Below are positions 1 through 9,984 of a stretch of DNA of 64,000 nt, one piece after another. The DNA comes from Bacillota bacterium (lineage in GTDB: Bacteria; Bacillota; Sulfobacillia; RBS10-35; Bu92). The DNA lies in the NCBI GenBank assembly GCA_014896375.1, contig JADBKN010000051.1, positions 124,001 to 188,000 of the forward strand. The letters are read 5' to 3'. A model generated the notes under the pieces. That model was not told the origin of the DNA. It did no database searches and saw only the letters and a program-made list of their open reading frames with translations. Positions within the stretch are counted from its first letter, which is position 1. Each line of letters starts with the position of its first letter. Made by a program: the position numbers and the translations under genes.

Positions 1-1
1 C

Positions 2-1498
2 ATCGCCGGCTGCCCTCTGCACGAGGATCCGCTGCACCTGCTGAACCCGACCGCGCGGGAGAGGCTGCGGCGCGAGACGGGCATCGTCGTCGAGGGCGAT
101 CTCTGTCCCGTGTGTCAGCATCGCCTGGCCAACGAGTGGGAGGGCGACGTGGCCCGCGTGCCCGTGGAGCGCATCGTCTTTTCGGAGCAGGCCCGGGTGG
201 GCATCGCCACCTTCGCCCCGTCGGACCCGAACGTCCAGGACGTGAGCGACCTCGTCGGCTCGATGGACCTCGTCAAGCTCCAGGAGTTCGGCGTGGAGTC
301 CCACCCGCTCGCCTGGCGCTTCGACGGCGCCCTCGACGTGGCCAACCGCGGCATCTTCGAAGGCATCGAGCTCTTGAAGAGCAAATCGGAGCTGCTCTTC
401 ACGCTCCTCACGGTGGCTCAGGAGCGCCAGATCAAGACCGGGCGCTTCGCGCTGGTCTACGCCGACATGGTCCTCCTCGCCCACACGAACGAGGCGGAGT
501 TCCAGCGCTTCGTCGCCGAGCGCCGCAACGAGGCGCTGCAGTCGCGCACGTACGTCATCCGCGTGCCGTACAACCTGCGCTGGTCGGACGAGGTGCGCAT
601 CTATGAGAAGCTCCTCGCCGAGTCCTCGGTGCGGGGGCACGTGGCGCCCTGGACGCTCAAGGCGGCCGCCGCCTGGGCGCTTCTCAGCCGCTACGAGAAG
701 AACGAGAAGTACCCGCCGGCCCTCAAGCTCAAGCTCTACGACGGCCAGTTCGAGGGTGAGTACCGTCCTGCGCACGCCCAGGAGGCGCGGGAGCAGTCCC
801 CGCGCGACGGCATGCGCGGCGTCTCCCCGCGCCAGGTCATCAACGCGCTCGCCCAGGCGCTCGTCGCCGCCAAGGTGCCCTGCATCCACCCGGTGGACGC
901 GCTGAAAGCGCTGCGCGAGTCCCTCGCGCACCATGCCGGCGCGGAGACCAAGGAGGAGTCGGAGGCGCTCGTCGCCGCGCTCGCGGAGGTGCGCAAGGAG
1001 TACGACGACTGGGCCGTGAAAACGGTCAGCCGCGCGTTCATCGCCGCCTTCGACGACGCCGCGCAGGACATCCTGAAGAAGTATCTCGACATGGCCGAGG
1101 CCTCCCTGCGCAACGACCGCATCCGCGATCCCGTCACCGGCGAGTGGGTCGAGCCGGACGAGAAGTTCATGCGCTCCCTTGAGGACCTCATCGGCGTGAG
1201 CGCCGCGGCGCGCAAGTCGTTCCGCGAGGAGCTCATGGTGCGCGTGGCCGGCAGCCTGCGGCGCGGCGAGACCTTCCGCTACGACAGCCACCCCAAGCTG
1301 AAGCAGGCCATCGAGGCGCGCCTCTTCGCTGACCTGCAGGGCACCATCCGCACTACCGTGTCCTCGAAGATCCCCGACGAGGACCAGCGCGCCCGCCTGC
1401 GGGAGGTGAAGGAGCGGCTGATCGCGCGCGAGGGCTTCTGCGAGCACTGCGCCGAGGCGATCCTGCAGTATGTGGGGTACCTTCTGGAGCGGCGGTGA
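2..1498 (+). CDS. prkA: PrkA family serine protein kinase, C-terminal part (5' truncated by window edge)
   Basis: Frame is open from base 2 (IAGCPLHEDPLHLLNP...CPVCQHRL...SLVGSMDLVKLQEFGVESHP...GIFEGIELLKSKSELL), typical PrkA C-terminal sequence; the listed GTG at 110 is an internal Val. Confidence 0.85.
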   Translation: MAGCPLHEDPLHLLNPTARERLRRETGIVVEGDLCPVCQHRLANEWEGDVARVPVERIVFSEQARVGIATFAPSDPNVQDVSDLVGSMDLVKLQEFGVESHPLAWRFDGALDVANRGIFEGIELLKSKSELLFTLLTVAQERQIKTGRFALVYADMVLLAHTNEAEFQRFVAERRNEALQSRTYVIRVPYNLRWSDEVRIYEKLLAESSVRGHVAPWTLKAAAAWALLSRYEKNEKYPPALKLKLYDGQFEGEYRPAHAQEAREQSPRDGMRGVSPRQVINALAQALVAAKVPCIHPVDALKALRESLAHHAGAETKEESEALVAALAEVRKEYDDWAVKTVSRAFIAAFDDAAQDILKKYLDMAEASLRNDRIRDPVTGEWVEPDEKFMRSLEDLIGVSAAARKSFREELMVRVAGSLRRGETFRYDSHPKLKQAIEARLFADLQGTIRTTVSSKIPDEDQRARLREVKERLIAREGFCEHCAEAILQYVGYLLERR

Positions 1499-1668
1499 GG
1501 ACGCGGGCATCACGCTCCCGCCTCCCCCGCGCGCGCCGTCACCCCCGCGCGCCGCCCCCCCCCCCCGCCGCGCGGCCTCCCGCGCCGCGCAGGAAGGAGC
1601 CGCCGCGGGGAGAATGCTCCTCTCTGGGCCGCCGCATGTCCGCAGCGGCCCAGAGGGAGGTCAAACCC

Positions 1669-2568
1669 GTGAGCGCAACCGAACCCCAGTCCGCTCCGCG
1701 TGTGCGCCTTCTCGGCGTGCTCGGCGCCGGCACCATGGGCGCCGCCATCGCCCACACGGCGGCGTTGCACGGCCTTCCGGCCGTCTGCGTCGACGTCTCC
1801 GCCGACATCCTGGACCGCGCGCGCCACCGCATCGACGGCCTCATGAAAGGCCGCATCGAACGCGGCAAGTTCACGGAAGAGGAGCGGCAGGCCGTGTGGG
1901 AGCGCCTGCACTTCACCACGGAGCGCGACCGCCTCGCCGAGGCCGACTTCGTCATCGAGGCGATCATCGAGGACCTCGGCGCCAAGAAGGCGGCCTTCGC
2001 CGAGCTCGACCGCATCTGCCGCGAGGGCGTCGTCCTCGCCACGAACAGTTCCTCCATGTCGATCACGGAGATCGCCACGGCCACGAAGCGGCGGGACCGC
2101 GTCGTCGGGATGCACTTCTTCAACCCGCCGCAGGTGATGAAGCTCGTCGAGGTCGTCCGCGGCCTGGAGACGAGCGACGCCACCGTGGCCGAGGCCAAGG
2201 CCCTCGCCGAGCGCATGGGGCGCGTGCCCGTCGAGGTGCGCAAGGACACGCCGGGCTACATCGTCAACCGCATTCTCATGCCGCAGTTCATCGAGGCGCT
2301 GCGGCTGGTGGAAGAGGGCGTGGCCACGCCGGAGGAGATCGACAAGGCGGTGACGCTCGGCCTGAACTACCCGATGGGGCCGTTCACGCTGATGGACTTC
2401 ACCGGGAACGACGTGAACCATCACGTCCTCGAATACTTCCGGCAGGAGTTCGGCGACCCGTACTACACGCCGCCGCACCTGCTCAAGAGCATGGTCCGGG
2501 CGGGCCGCCTAGGGCGCAAGACCGGGCGCGGGTTTTACGAGTACGGGGACGAGTCGCGGGGCGGGTAG
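1669..2568 (+). CDS. 3-hydroxybutyryl/3-hydroxyacyl-CoA dehydrogenase
   Basis: GxGxMGxxIA Rossmann motif (GVLGAGTMGAAIAH), NSSSMSITEIA, GMHFFNPPQVMKLVEVV; GTG start preceded by GAGGGAGGT. Confidence 0.88.
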   Translation: MSATEPQSAPRVRLLGVLGAGTMGAAIAHTAALHGLPAVCVDVSADILDRARHRIDGLMKGRIERGKFTEEERQAVWERLHFTTERDRLAEADFVIEAIIEDLGAKKAAFAELDRICREGVVLATNSSSMSITEIATATKRRDRVVGMHFFNPPQVMKLVEVVRGLETSDATVAEAKALAERMGRVPVEVRKDTPGYIVNRILMPQFIEALRLVEEGVATPEEIDKAVTLGLNYPMGPFTLMDFTGNDVNHHVLEYFRQEFGDPYYTPPHLLKSMVRAGRLGRKTGRGFYEYGDESRGG

Positions 2569-2586
2569 CCGGCGGGTTCTGGCGCC

Positions 2587-3759
2587 TCACAGCCGCTCGA
2601 ACACCGCCGCCAGCGCCTGGCCGCCGCCGATGCACATCGTCACGAGCGCGTACCGCTTCCCATGGCGGCGCAGGTATTCGATCGCCTTGATCGTCAGGAT
2701 GCAGGCCGTGGCCCCCACCGGGTGCCCTAGCGCGATGGCGCCGCCGTTCGGGTTGGTGCGGGCCGGGTCGAGGCCGGCGTCGCGGATCACGGCCACGGCC
2801 TGCGCGGCAAAGGCCTCGTTCAGCTCCACCACGTCGATGTCTTCAAGACGCAGCCCGGTCTTCTCCAGAACCCTCGGGATGGCGTAGGCGGGCGCATATC
2901 CCATGTACGCCGGCTCCACGCCCGCCATCGCCCAGCCCACGAAGCGCGCCTTGGGCTTCAATCCGCGGCGGACGGCCTCGTCCCCGTCCATGACGACGAC
3001 CGCCGCGCCGGCGTCGTTGATGCCGGAGGAGTTGCCGGCCGTCACCGTGCCGCCCTCCTGGAACACCGGCTTCAGCGCCGCCAGCTTCTCAAGAGAGGTC
3101 TCCCGCGGGTGCTCGTCGCGGTCGAAGAGGCGCTCGCCGCCGCGGTCGGGGACCGGCACGGGCACGATCTCGTCCTTGAACTCGCCGCGCGCGATGGCCG
3201 CTGCCGCGCGCCGCTGGCTCTCCAGGGCGAAGCGGTCCTGGTCCTCGCGTGTCACGCTGTAGCGCCGTGCCACGTTCTCCGCCGTGCACCCCATGTGGCC
3301 GCTGCCGAAGGGGTCGCTGAGCATCGCGATGAGCCCGTCCTGTAGGACGGTGTCTCCCATGCGCAGCCCCCAGCGCGCCCCGCGCACGTAGTACGGGAGG
3401 CGGCTCATGTTCTCCGCGCCCCCGGCCACGGCCACGCGCACGTCGCCGGCGCGGACGGCCTGGGCCGCGGAGATGATCGCCTGCAGCCCCGAGCCGCACA
3501 GCCGGTTGACGGTCATCGCGTTGCTCGTCGCCGGAATGCCGGCCTCCAGGGCTGCCGCGCGCGCGAGGTACGCGTCCTCGGCCACCTGCCCCACGCAGCC
3601 CATGATCGTGTCCTCGACCTCCGCCGGGTCCACGCCGCTGCGCCGCAACGCCTCGCGGATGGCGATGGCGCCCAGCTTCGCCGCGGGGACGTCCCGAAGG
3701 CTGCCGCCGAAGGATCCGATCGGTGTCCGCGCCCCGTCAACGATCACGACTTCCTTCAT
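2587..3759 (-). CDS. Acetyl-CoA acetyltransferase (thiolase)
   Basis: VNRLCGSGLQAI active site, NPNGGAIALGHPVGATA, CIGGGQALAAVFERL. Confidence 0.92.
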   Translation of the reverse strand: MKEVVIVDGARTPIGSFGGSLRDVPAAKLGAIAIREALRRSGVDPAEVEDTIMGCVGQVAEDAYLARAAALEAGIPATSNAMTVNRLCGSGLQAIISAAQAVRAGDVRVAVAGGAENMSRLPYYVRGARWGLRMGDTVLQDGLIAMLSDPFGSGHMGCTAENVARRYSVTREDQDRFALESQRRAAAAIARGEFKDEIVPVPVPDRGGERLFDRDEHPRETSLEKLAALKPVFQEGGTVTAGNSSGINDAGAAVVVMDGDEAVRRGLKPKARFVGWAMAGVEPAYMGYAPAYAIPRVLEKTGLRLEDIDVVELNEAFAAQAVAVIRDAGLDPARTNPNGGAIALGHPVGATACILTIKAIEYLRRHGKRYALVTMCIGGGQALAAVFERL

Positions 3760-3835
3760 CCGGCTCCCTCCGCTCCTCGCCCGTCTCCACGCTTCACCGC
3801 GCGCGCCAGCCGCGGCGCGCCGCTCGCCGGGCCGC

Positions 3836-4828
3836 CTACTCCTCGTACACCGGCGTCAGCCACGAGGCGTACGCAGGATTGCGCCCGCGCACGGCGTCCA
3901 GGTACACCTCCTGCAGGCGGCGGGAGATCGGCCCGATGCGCCCGTCGCCCACCGGCCGGCCGTCGACGGACGTGACGGGCGCCACCTGCGCGGCCGTGCC
4001 CGTGAGGAAGATCTCGTCGGCCACGTAGAGCTCCGTGCGGTCGACGGGACGCTCCTCCACGGGGATGCCGAGCGCCTGCGCGAGTTCGATCACGGCGTCG
4101 CGCGTGATGCCCTCAAGGATGTCCTCCGTGACCGGCGGCGTGATGAGCCGGCCGTTCCGCACGAGGAAGATGTTCGCGCCGCTCGCCTCGGAGACGTGGC
4201 CCTGGGCGTTGAGGAGGATGGCCTCGTCGTAGCCGTCGCGCTGGGCCTGGTCGACGGCGAGGGAGATGTTGACATAAGAGCCGGTCGTCTTCGACCGCGA
4301 GGGGACGGCGTTGTCGCTGATGCGCTGCCAGGGCGAGACGCAGACGCGCAGCCCGTCCATGGCGACGTAGTTGCCGAGCGGCGCGTAGAAGATCCCGAAC
4401 TCGTCGCGCAGCCCGCTCAGCCCGACGCCGATCACGCGCGACGCCTTGAAGCCCAGCGGCCGCACGTAGGCGTCGTGGCGCACGCGTCCCTCGCGCAGGA
4501 GCCGCACCGTCCAGGCGCAGAGCTCCTCGACCGTGTACGGGCACTCGATGCGCAAGAGAGCGCACGATTTCAGGAACCGCCGGTAGTGCTCCGGCAACTT
4601 GAGAAGGTAGAGCTGCTCCTTCTCCTCGACCCAATACGCGCGGATGCCCTCGAAACACCCCGTCCCGTAGTTCAGGGCGTGCGTGGCGATGTTGACGTTC
4701 GCCTCCGCCAGAGGCACGATGCGCCCGCCCCAGAAGGCGAGCCCGCCTTCGATCTCCTTCTTCTTCGACGCCGTCGAGGCCGGCGCGGTGGGCGCCGGAT
4801 GGCCGGCCGCTTCTGCTGGAATCGCCAT
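3836..4828 (-). CDS. ilvE: Branched-chain amino acid aminotransferase
   Basis: ALNYGTGCFEGIRAYW, RPLGFKAS, EASGANIFLVRNGRLITPP; preceded by T-box leader. Confidence 0.9.
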   Translation of the reverse strand: MAIPAEAAGHPAPTAPASTASKKKEIEGGLAFWGGRIVPLAEANVNIATHALNYGTGCFEGIRAYWVEEKEQLYLLKLPEHYRRFLKSCALLRIECPYTVEELCAWTVRLLREGRVRHDAYVRPLGFKASRVIGVGLSGLRDEFGIFYAPLGNYVAMDGLRVCVSPWQRISDNAVPSRSKTTGSYVNISLAVDQAQRDGYDEAILLNAQGHVSEASGANIFLVRNGRLITPPVTEDILEGITRDAVIELAQALGIPVEERPVDRTELYVADEIFLTGTAAQVAPVTSVDGRPVGDGRIGPISRRLQEVYLDAVRGRNPAYASWLTPVYEE

Positions 4829-4844
4829 GGCCGTCGCGACACTC

Positions 4845-5205
4845 CCTTCAAAAACGTCAAAACCCCGCCCCGACAGGGGCGAGGTTTCGCTCGCGGTACC
4901 ACCCTGCTTCGCGCCGGCGCGCCCACTCCCCGCCCGCCGCGCGCCCGCGCCTCCGGCTGTGCCGGGAGGCTGGCTGCGCGGCGCGCGGTCCGGACGCCGG
5001 CCGGCGCCTTCCTTCGGGTAACGGTCCCGGTACGGGACCGGGCCGCCCTACCAGCCGCGGGGGAAGCGTGCCTTCGGGCGGACGGCTCCGGGGGGAGACC
5101 CCTCCCGCGCGCGTGCCGGCTTCCAGCCGCGGCCGGCTCTCTGGGACGCGCGACGAGGGCGGGGAGGCCCCGTCATGGCCCGCGTATGCGGTTGTTGGCC
5201 GTAAT
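4845..5205 (-). promoter_or_regulatory. T-box riboswitch leader upstream of ilvE
   Basis: Minus strand contains GAAGCAGGGTGGTACCGCG (T-box/antiterminator), then AACCTCGCCCCTGTCGGGGCGGGGTTTTGACGTTTTT terminator; upstream AGAGAGCCGGCCGCGGCTGGAAGCCGGC matches Stem I distal region. Confidence 0.9.
4849..4890 (-). terminator. T-box intrinsic terminator
   Basis: AACCTCGCCCC-TGTC-GGGGCGGGGTT followed by TTGACGTTTTT on minus strand. Confidence 0.75.
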
Positions 5206-5229
5206 GCTAGGCCAGCCGGGGCTCCGCCG

Positions 5230-5874
5230 TCAAGACGGCTGTCCCAACGCTTCGCGGATCTTTTGCACGAGAACGCGCTCCGGCACCGCACCCTCGATGC
5301 CCACGCGGTCGTTGATCACCGTCTTCGGCACCGCGTACACTTGATGCTTCATCGCGAGCTCCATGAAGCTCGTCGCGTCGACGGCCACCGCCTCGACCTT
5401 GTCGCTCGCCATCGCCATCTGATGCGCCAGGCGCACGGCCCGGGGGCAGTACGGTCAGGTGGGCGTGGTGAAGACCTGGAGCACCACCGGCTCCGCCAGC
5501 GCTCCCAAGAAGGCGCGCGTCTCCTCGGAGAGTCCGTTGCCACCGCGCGACACATCGACGATGTCCTCGATCAGCGTGCCGAACTCATACCCCGCCGGCG
5601 CTCCGGCGAAGTAGAAGCGCGCGGCGCGCTCCCCCGACCGGCGGATGTAGACGGCTGGGGTCAAGGCCGGCCGCAGATCCTGCGCGGCCGCCTCCTCCGG
5701 CGTGATGCGCACCGTGGAGAGCTTGTCCGTGATCTCCGCGACCTCTTCCAGGAGCGCGGCCACCTCTTCCGTGTCCGCTCCGGACGACGCGACGAGCACC
5801 AGCTCCACGGGCGCGTCCATGTCGCCGAGCGCTTCCAGGACGCGCTTGCGGATGTCGTCTCCCAAGAGCCGCAT
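5230..5874 (-). CDS. Protein disulfide oxidoreductase (glutaredoxin-like, two thioredoxin folds), candidate selenoprotein with in-frame UGA at 5457-5455
   Basis: ORFs 5455-5874 and 5230-5436 are in the same frame separated only by TGA CCG TAC TGC CCC CGG GCC, reading VLQVFTTPT-U-PYCPRAVRLAHQMA...VYAVPKTVIND; the position is the first Cys of CPYC. Confidence 0.8.
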
Positions 5875-5938
5875 GGCACTCCTCCTTCACTACCTCCCAG
5901 GGTACCACAGCGGGCGGCGCGCATCCGCGGCCGGGACC

Positions 5939-7032
5939 TCACTCCCACCGGAACGCCCGCACCGACGCCACGATGGCCACGAGCAGCCAGACGGCCAGGG
6001 CCGCCACGTCCGCCCCGAGCGAGGCGAGGGTCGCGCCGGAGGTCAGCGTCGAGCGGAGCCCGTCGGCGAGGTAGGAGAGCGGCAGGTAGTGCACGATCTT
6101 AAACAGCCAGCGCGGCAGGGAGTCGATCGGGAAGAAGACCCCCGAGAGGAACATCATCGGCAGCGAGACGAGGTTCACGAGGGGCACGACCGCCTCGGAG
6201 TCCTTCGCGATCCCGGCGAGGAAGAAGCCGATGGCGAAGAAGACGCCCATGCCGAGGATCGTGAACGCCGCGATCGCCGTCGCATGCACGGTCAGGTGCG
6301 CCTTGAAGAGGCCGATCGCCAACCCCAGCAGCAGCACCACCGAGAGAATGCCGCTCACCATCTGTGTCGTCACCCACGCGGTGACGATGGTGGCCGGCGT
6401 CACGGTCGTCGCGCGCAGGCGCTTCAGCACGCCGCGGTCGCGCCAGCGGGTGACCACGTTCGCGATGGAGAAGAGGCCCGTGTTCATCATCATCATGGCC
6501 AAAAGGCCCGGGACGACGAACTCCAGGTAGCCGGTCGCCGTCGTGCCGACGGCCTCCGAGCGCGCCACGATGGGCGAGCTGCGCCGCGCGAGCGCCAGGC
6601 CCACGTGCTCGACGGTCGTCTCCAGCATTCCGCGCGTCTCTTGGGCCTTCACCAGGTTCGCGTTGCCGTAGAGCACCCGCAGATCGGCTTCCCCCTGCCC
6701 CGCGAGGGCCGCCTGAAGACGCGCGCCGAAGCCCTCGGGCAGGATGATGGCCGCGTCCGCCTTGGCGTCGGCGACCTGGCGGCGCGCCGCGGCCTCGCTG
6801 GAGGCCTCCGTGACCTTGAAGACGGGGACGTGTTCGAAGGCGGCCGCCACCTGCTGCGACGCCGGGCTGCGGTCGAGGTCGACGAGCAGCACCTTGACTT
6901 CCTGCGTGGAGTTCCGGCCGAGGAAGCCCATCATCGTCATGAAGACGACCGGGAAGAACAGGGTCCAGAAGATGGCCTGCCGGTTGCGGACCATCTGTTT
7001 GAACGAGGCTGTGAAGAAGGCGAGCCAGCTCC

Positions 7033-7036
<4 letters not shown>
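5939..7036 (-). CDS. ABC-2 type transporter permease
   Basis: Multi-TM protein with YhgE/ABC-2 pattern (FWTLFFPVVFMTMMGF...VPGLLAMMMMNTGLFSIA...LPMMFLSGVFFPIDSLP). Confidence 0.85.
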
Positions 7037-7953
<917 letters not shown>

Positions 7954-8139
7954 GGGTTCCACCCTTCACCGGCATGCGGACGGTGTCCCCCGTCCGTGGG
8001 GACGGTGTCCGCCGTCCATGGTAGGCTCCAGGAAGCCGTGCCGGCCAGTGACGCCCATCCGCGTTTCGGCATGACAGTTGTCACGGCGAGCGGCCCGCGG
8101 CCGGCCGGCCGGAGGGCGGAGACGGAGGGGTCGAGAGCA

Positions 8140-9354
8140 TTGAAGCAGGAACGACGCGCGACGGTCGCGCCGCCCGGCGGGTCGGCCCTCCCGGAATCGT
8201 GGCACCGCTATGTCCAGCGGGGCCGGTACGTGAACCTCGTGTGGCTCGTCTTCATGATATTCCCCATCCAGGACCTCCTGCGGCCGGACCGCACACCCAC
8301 GGAGCGCCTCGCCGGCGGCGCGGCCCTTCTCGCGTTCTCCGCCGCCTACGCGCTCTCCCTGCCCCTCATCCGGCCCGTGTGGCGGGACGGCTGGCGCATG
8401 GCCGGCGTGGCTGTGATGCTCGCACTCGCCGTGCCGCTCGTGCTGGCGTTCGGCTCGGCCTGGGACGGCCTCTTCATCTACGCCTCGGTCATCGCCGGCT
8501 TCCTCCGCCCGCCCCGCCACGGGGCGGCCGCCGTCGCCTGCACGACGCTCCTGGCCGTGGCCGCGTATGCCGTCGACCGCCAACCGTGGACGATCGTGCT
8601 CTCCTTCGGTGTGCAGGTCGGCATGCTGGGCCTGGCGATGGTCGGCCTCGCGCAGCTCTTTGACGTCATGCTGGCCCTGCAGCGCGCGCAGCGGGACGCG
8701 GCCCGCCTGGCCGCGGCTGAAGAGCGGCTGCGCATCGCGCGGGACCTGCACGATCTTGTCGGCCATTCGCTTTCGGTGATCATCTTGAAGGCGGAGCTGG
8801 CGCAGCGGCTCTTGCCCGGCCAGGCGGAGCGGGCGGCGACGGAGGTGGCGGATATCGAGCGCACAGCCCGGGAGGCGCTGCGCGAGACGCGGCAGGCGGT
8901 GAGCGGCTACCGCCAGCCTGACCTCGGCGCGGAGCTGGCGCGCGCGAAGGCGGTGCTGCAGGACGCGGGCATCACCTGTCTCGTGCAGGACGATGCGGGG
9001 CCCCTGGAGCCGCGCGCCGCCTCCGCTCTCGTCTTCGCCGTGCGCGAGGCGACGACCAACGTGCTGCGCCACAGCGGCGCCACGCGCTGCTGGATCCGCC
9101 TGGAGCGCCGGGCCGGCGGCGTGCGGCTCATCGTCGAGGACGACGGCCGCGGGCCGGCGTGGCGCGAGGGCGCGGACGCGGCCGAAGCGGGACGGATTCA
9201 GCTCGGGAACGGCCTTGCCGGCATCGCGGAGCGGGTGCAGGCGCGCGGCGGGCGGGTCGCCTTCGCACGCTCGCCCCGCGCCGGATTCCGCATGGAGGCC
9301 TGGCTGCCGGCAGGCCACGGGGGCGCGGCGGCCGGAGAGGCGGTCGATGCGTGA
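8140..9354 (+). CDS. Sensor histidine kinase, NarL-partner (HisKA_3) type
   Basis: RIARDLHDLVGHSLSVIILKAELAQRLL, VREATTNVLRHSGA, VEDDGRGPAW; TTG start with GGAGGGG upstream. Confidence 0.85.
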   Translation: MKQERRATVAPPGGSALPESWHRYVQRGRYVNLVWLVFMIFPIQDLLRPDRTPTERLAGGAALLAFSAAYALSLPLIRPVWRDGWRMAGVAVMLALAVPLVLAFGSAWDGLFIYASVIAGFLRPPRHGAAAVACTTLLAVAAYAVDRQPWTIVLSFGVQVGMLGLAMVGLAQLFDVMLALQRAQRDAARLAAAEERLRIARDLHDLVGHSLSVIILKAELAQRLLPGQAERAATEVADIERTAREALRETRQAVSGYRQPDLGAELARAKAVLQDAGITCLVQDDAGPLEPRAASALVFAVREATTNVLRHSGATRCWIRLERRAGGVRLIVEDDGRGPAWREGADAAEAGRIQLGNGLAGIAERVQARGGRVAFARSPRAGFRMEAWLPAGHGGAAAGEAVDA

Positions 9355-9956
9355 TCCGCGTGCTGCTTGCGGAAGACCAGGCGCTTGTGCGCGGCGCGCT
9401 GAAGGCGCTTCTTGAGATGGAGGGGGACATCGTCGTCGTCGGCGAGGCCGCGCGCGCGGACGAGGTCGTGCCCCTCGCACGGGAGACGCAGCCGCACGTG
9501 GCGCTTTTGGACATCGAGCTCCCGGGCGGCAGCGGGCTCATTGCCGCCGCCGCGCTGCGAGAGTCCTTGCCGGAGTGTCGTGTGGTGATGCTCACCACGT
9601 TCGGGCGGCCGGGCTACGTGCAGCGGGCCCTGGCGGCCGGGGCGCATGGCTTCCTTCTCAAGGACGCCCCGGCGGCGGAGCTGGCTGTGGCCATCCGGCG
9701 CGTGCTCCAAGGGCAGCGCGTGGTGGCGCCGGATCTGGCCCTCATGGCGCTGCAGGAGGGCCCCTCGCCCCTCACGCAGCGGGAGAGCGAGGTGCTGGCG
9801 GCGGCCGCGGGCGGCGCCACCACAGCGGACATCTCGGCGAGCCTCCACCTTTCGGAAGGGACAGTCCGCAACCACCTGTCCTCGGCCATCCAAAAGCTGG
9901 GCGCGCGGACGCGGACGGAGGCCGTGCGCATCGCCAAGGAACGCGGCTGGCTGTAG
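9351..9956 (+). CDS. NarL-family response regulator
   Basis: Receiver domain VLLAEDQALVRGALKALLEME and C-terminal LuxR HTH LTQRESEVLAAAAGGATTADISASLHLSEGTVRNHLSSAIQKLGARTR. Confidence 0.92.
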   Translation: MIRVLLAEDQALVRGALKALLEMEGDIVVVGEAARADEVVPLARETQPHVALLDIELPGGSGLIAAAALRESLPECRVVMLTTFGRPGYVQRALAAGAHGFLLKDAPAAELAVAIRRVLQGQRVVAPDLALMALQEGPSPLTQRESEVLAAAAGGATTADISASLHLSEGTVRNHLSSAIQKLGARTRTEAVRIAKERGWL

Positions 9957-9984
9957 GGCGCGGCCGCGAGGGGAGAAGGATGGG

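Noticed and set aside
1555-1566. Run of 12 C as a possible phase-variable tract
   Set aside because: Intergenic, no promoter spacing or coding frame affected that I can identify; also assembly-error prone.
3407-5344. 645-aa plus-strand ORF
   Set aside because: Antisense to thiolase, ilvE and the T-box leader; biased composition, no coherent domain.
5230-5436. Separate 68-aa thioredoxin-like gene
   Set aside because: Same frame as the upstream 139-aa ORF with only a UGA between; better explained as one readthrough/Sec protein. A plain pseudogene cannot be fully excluded.
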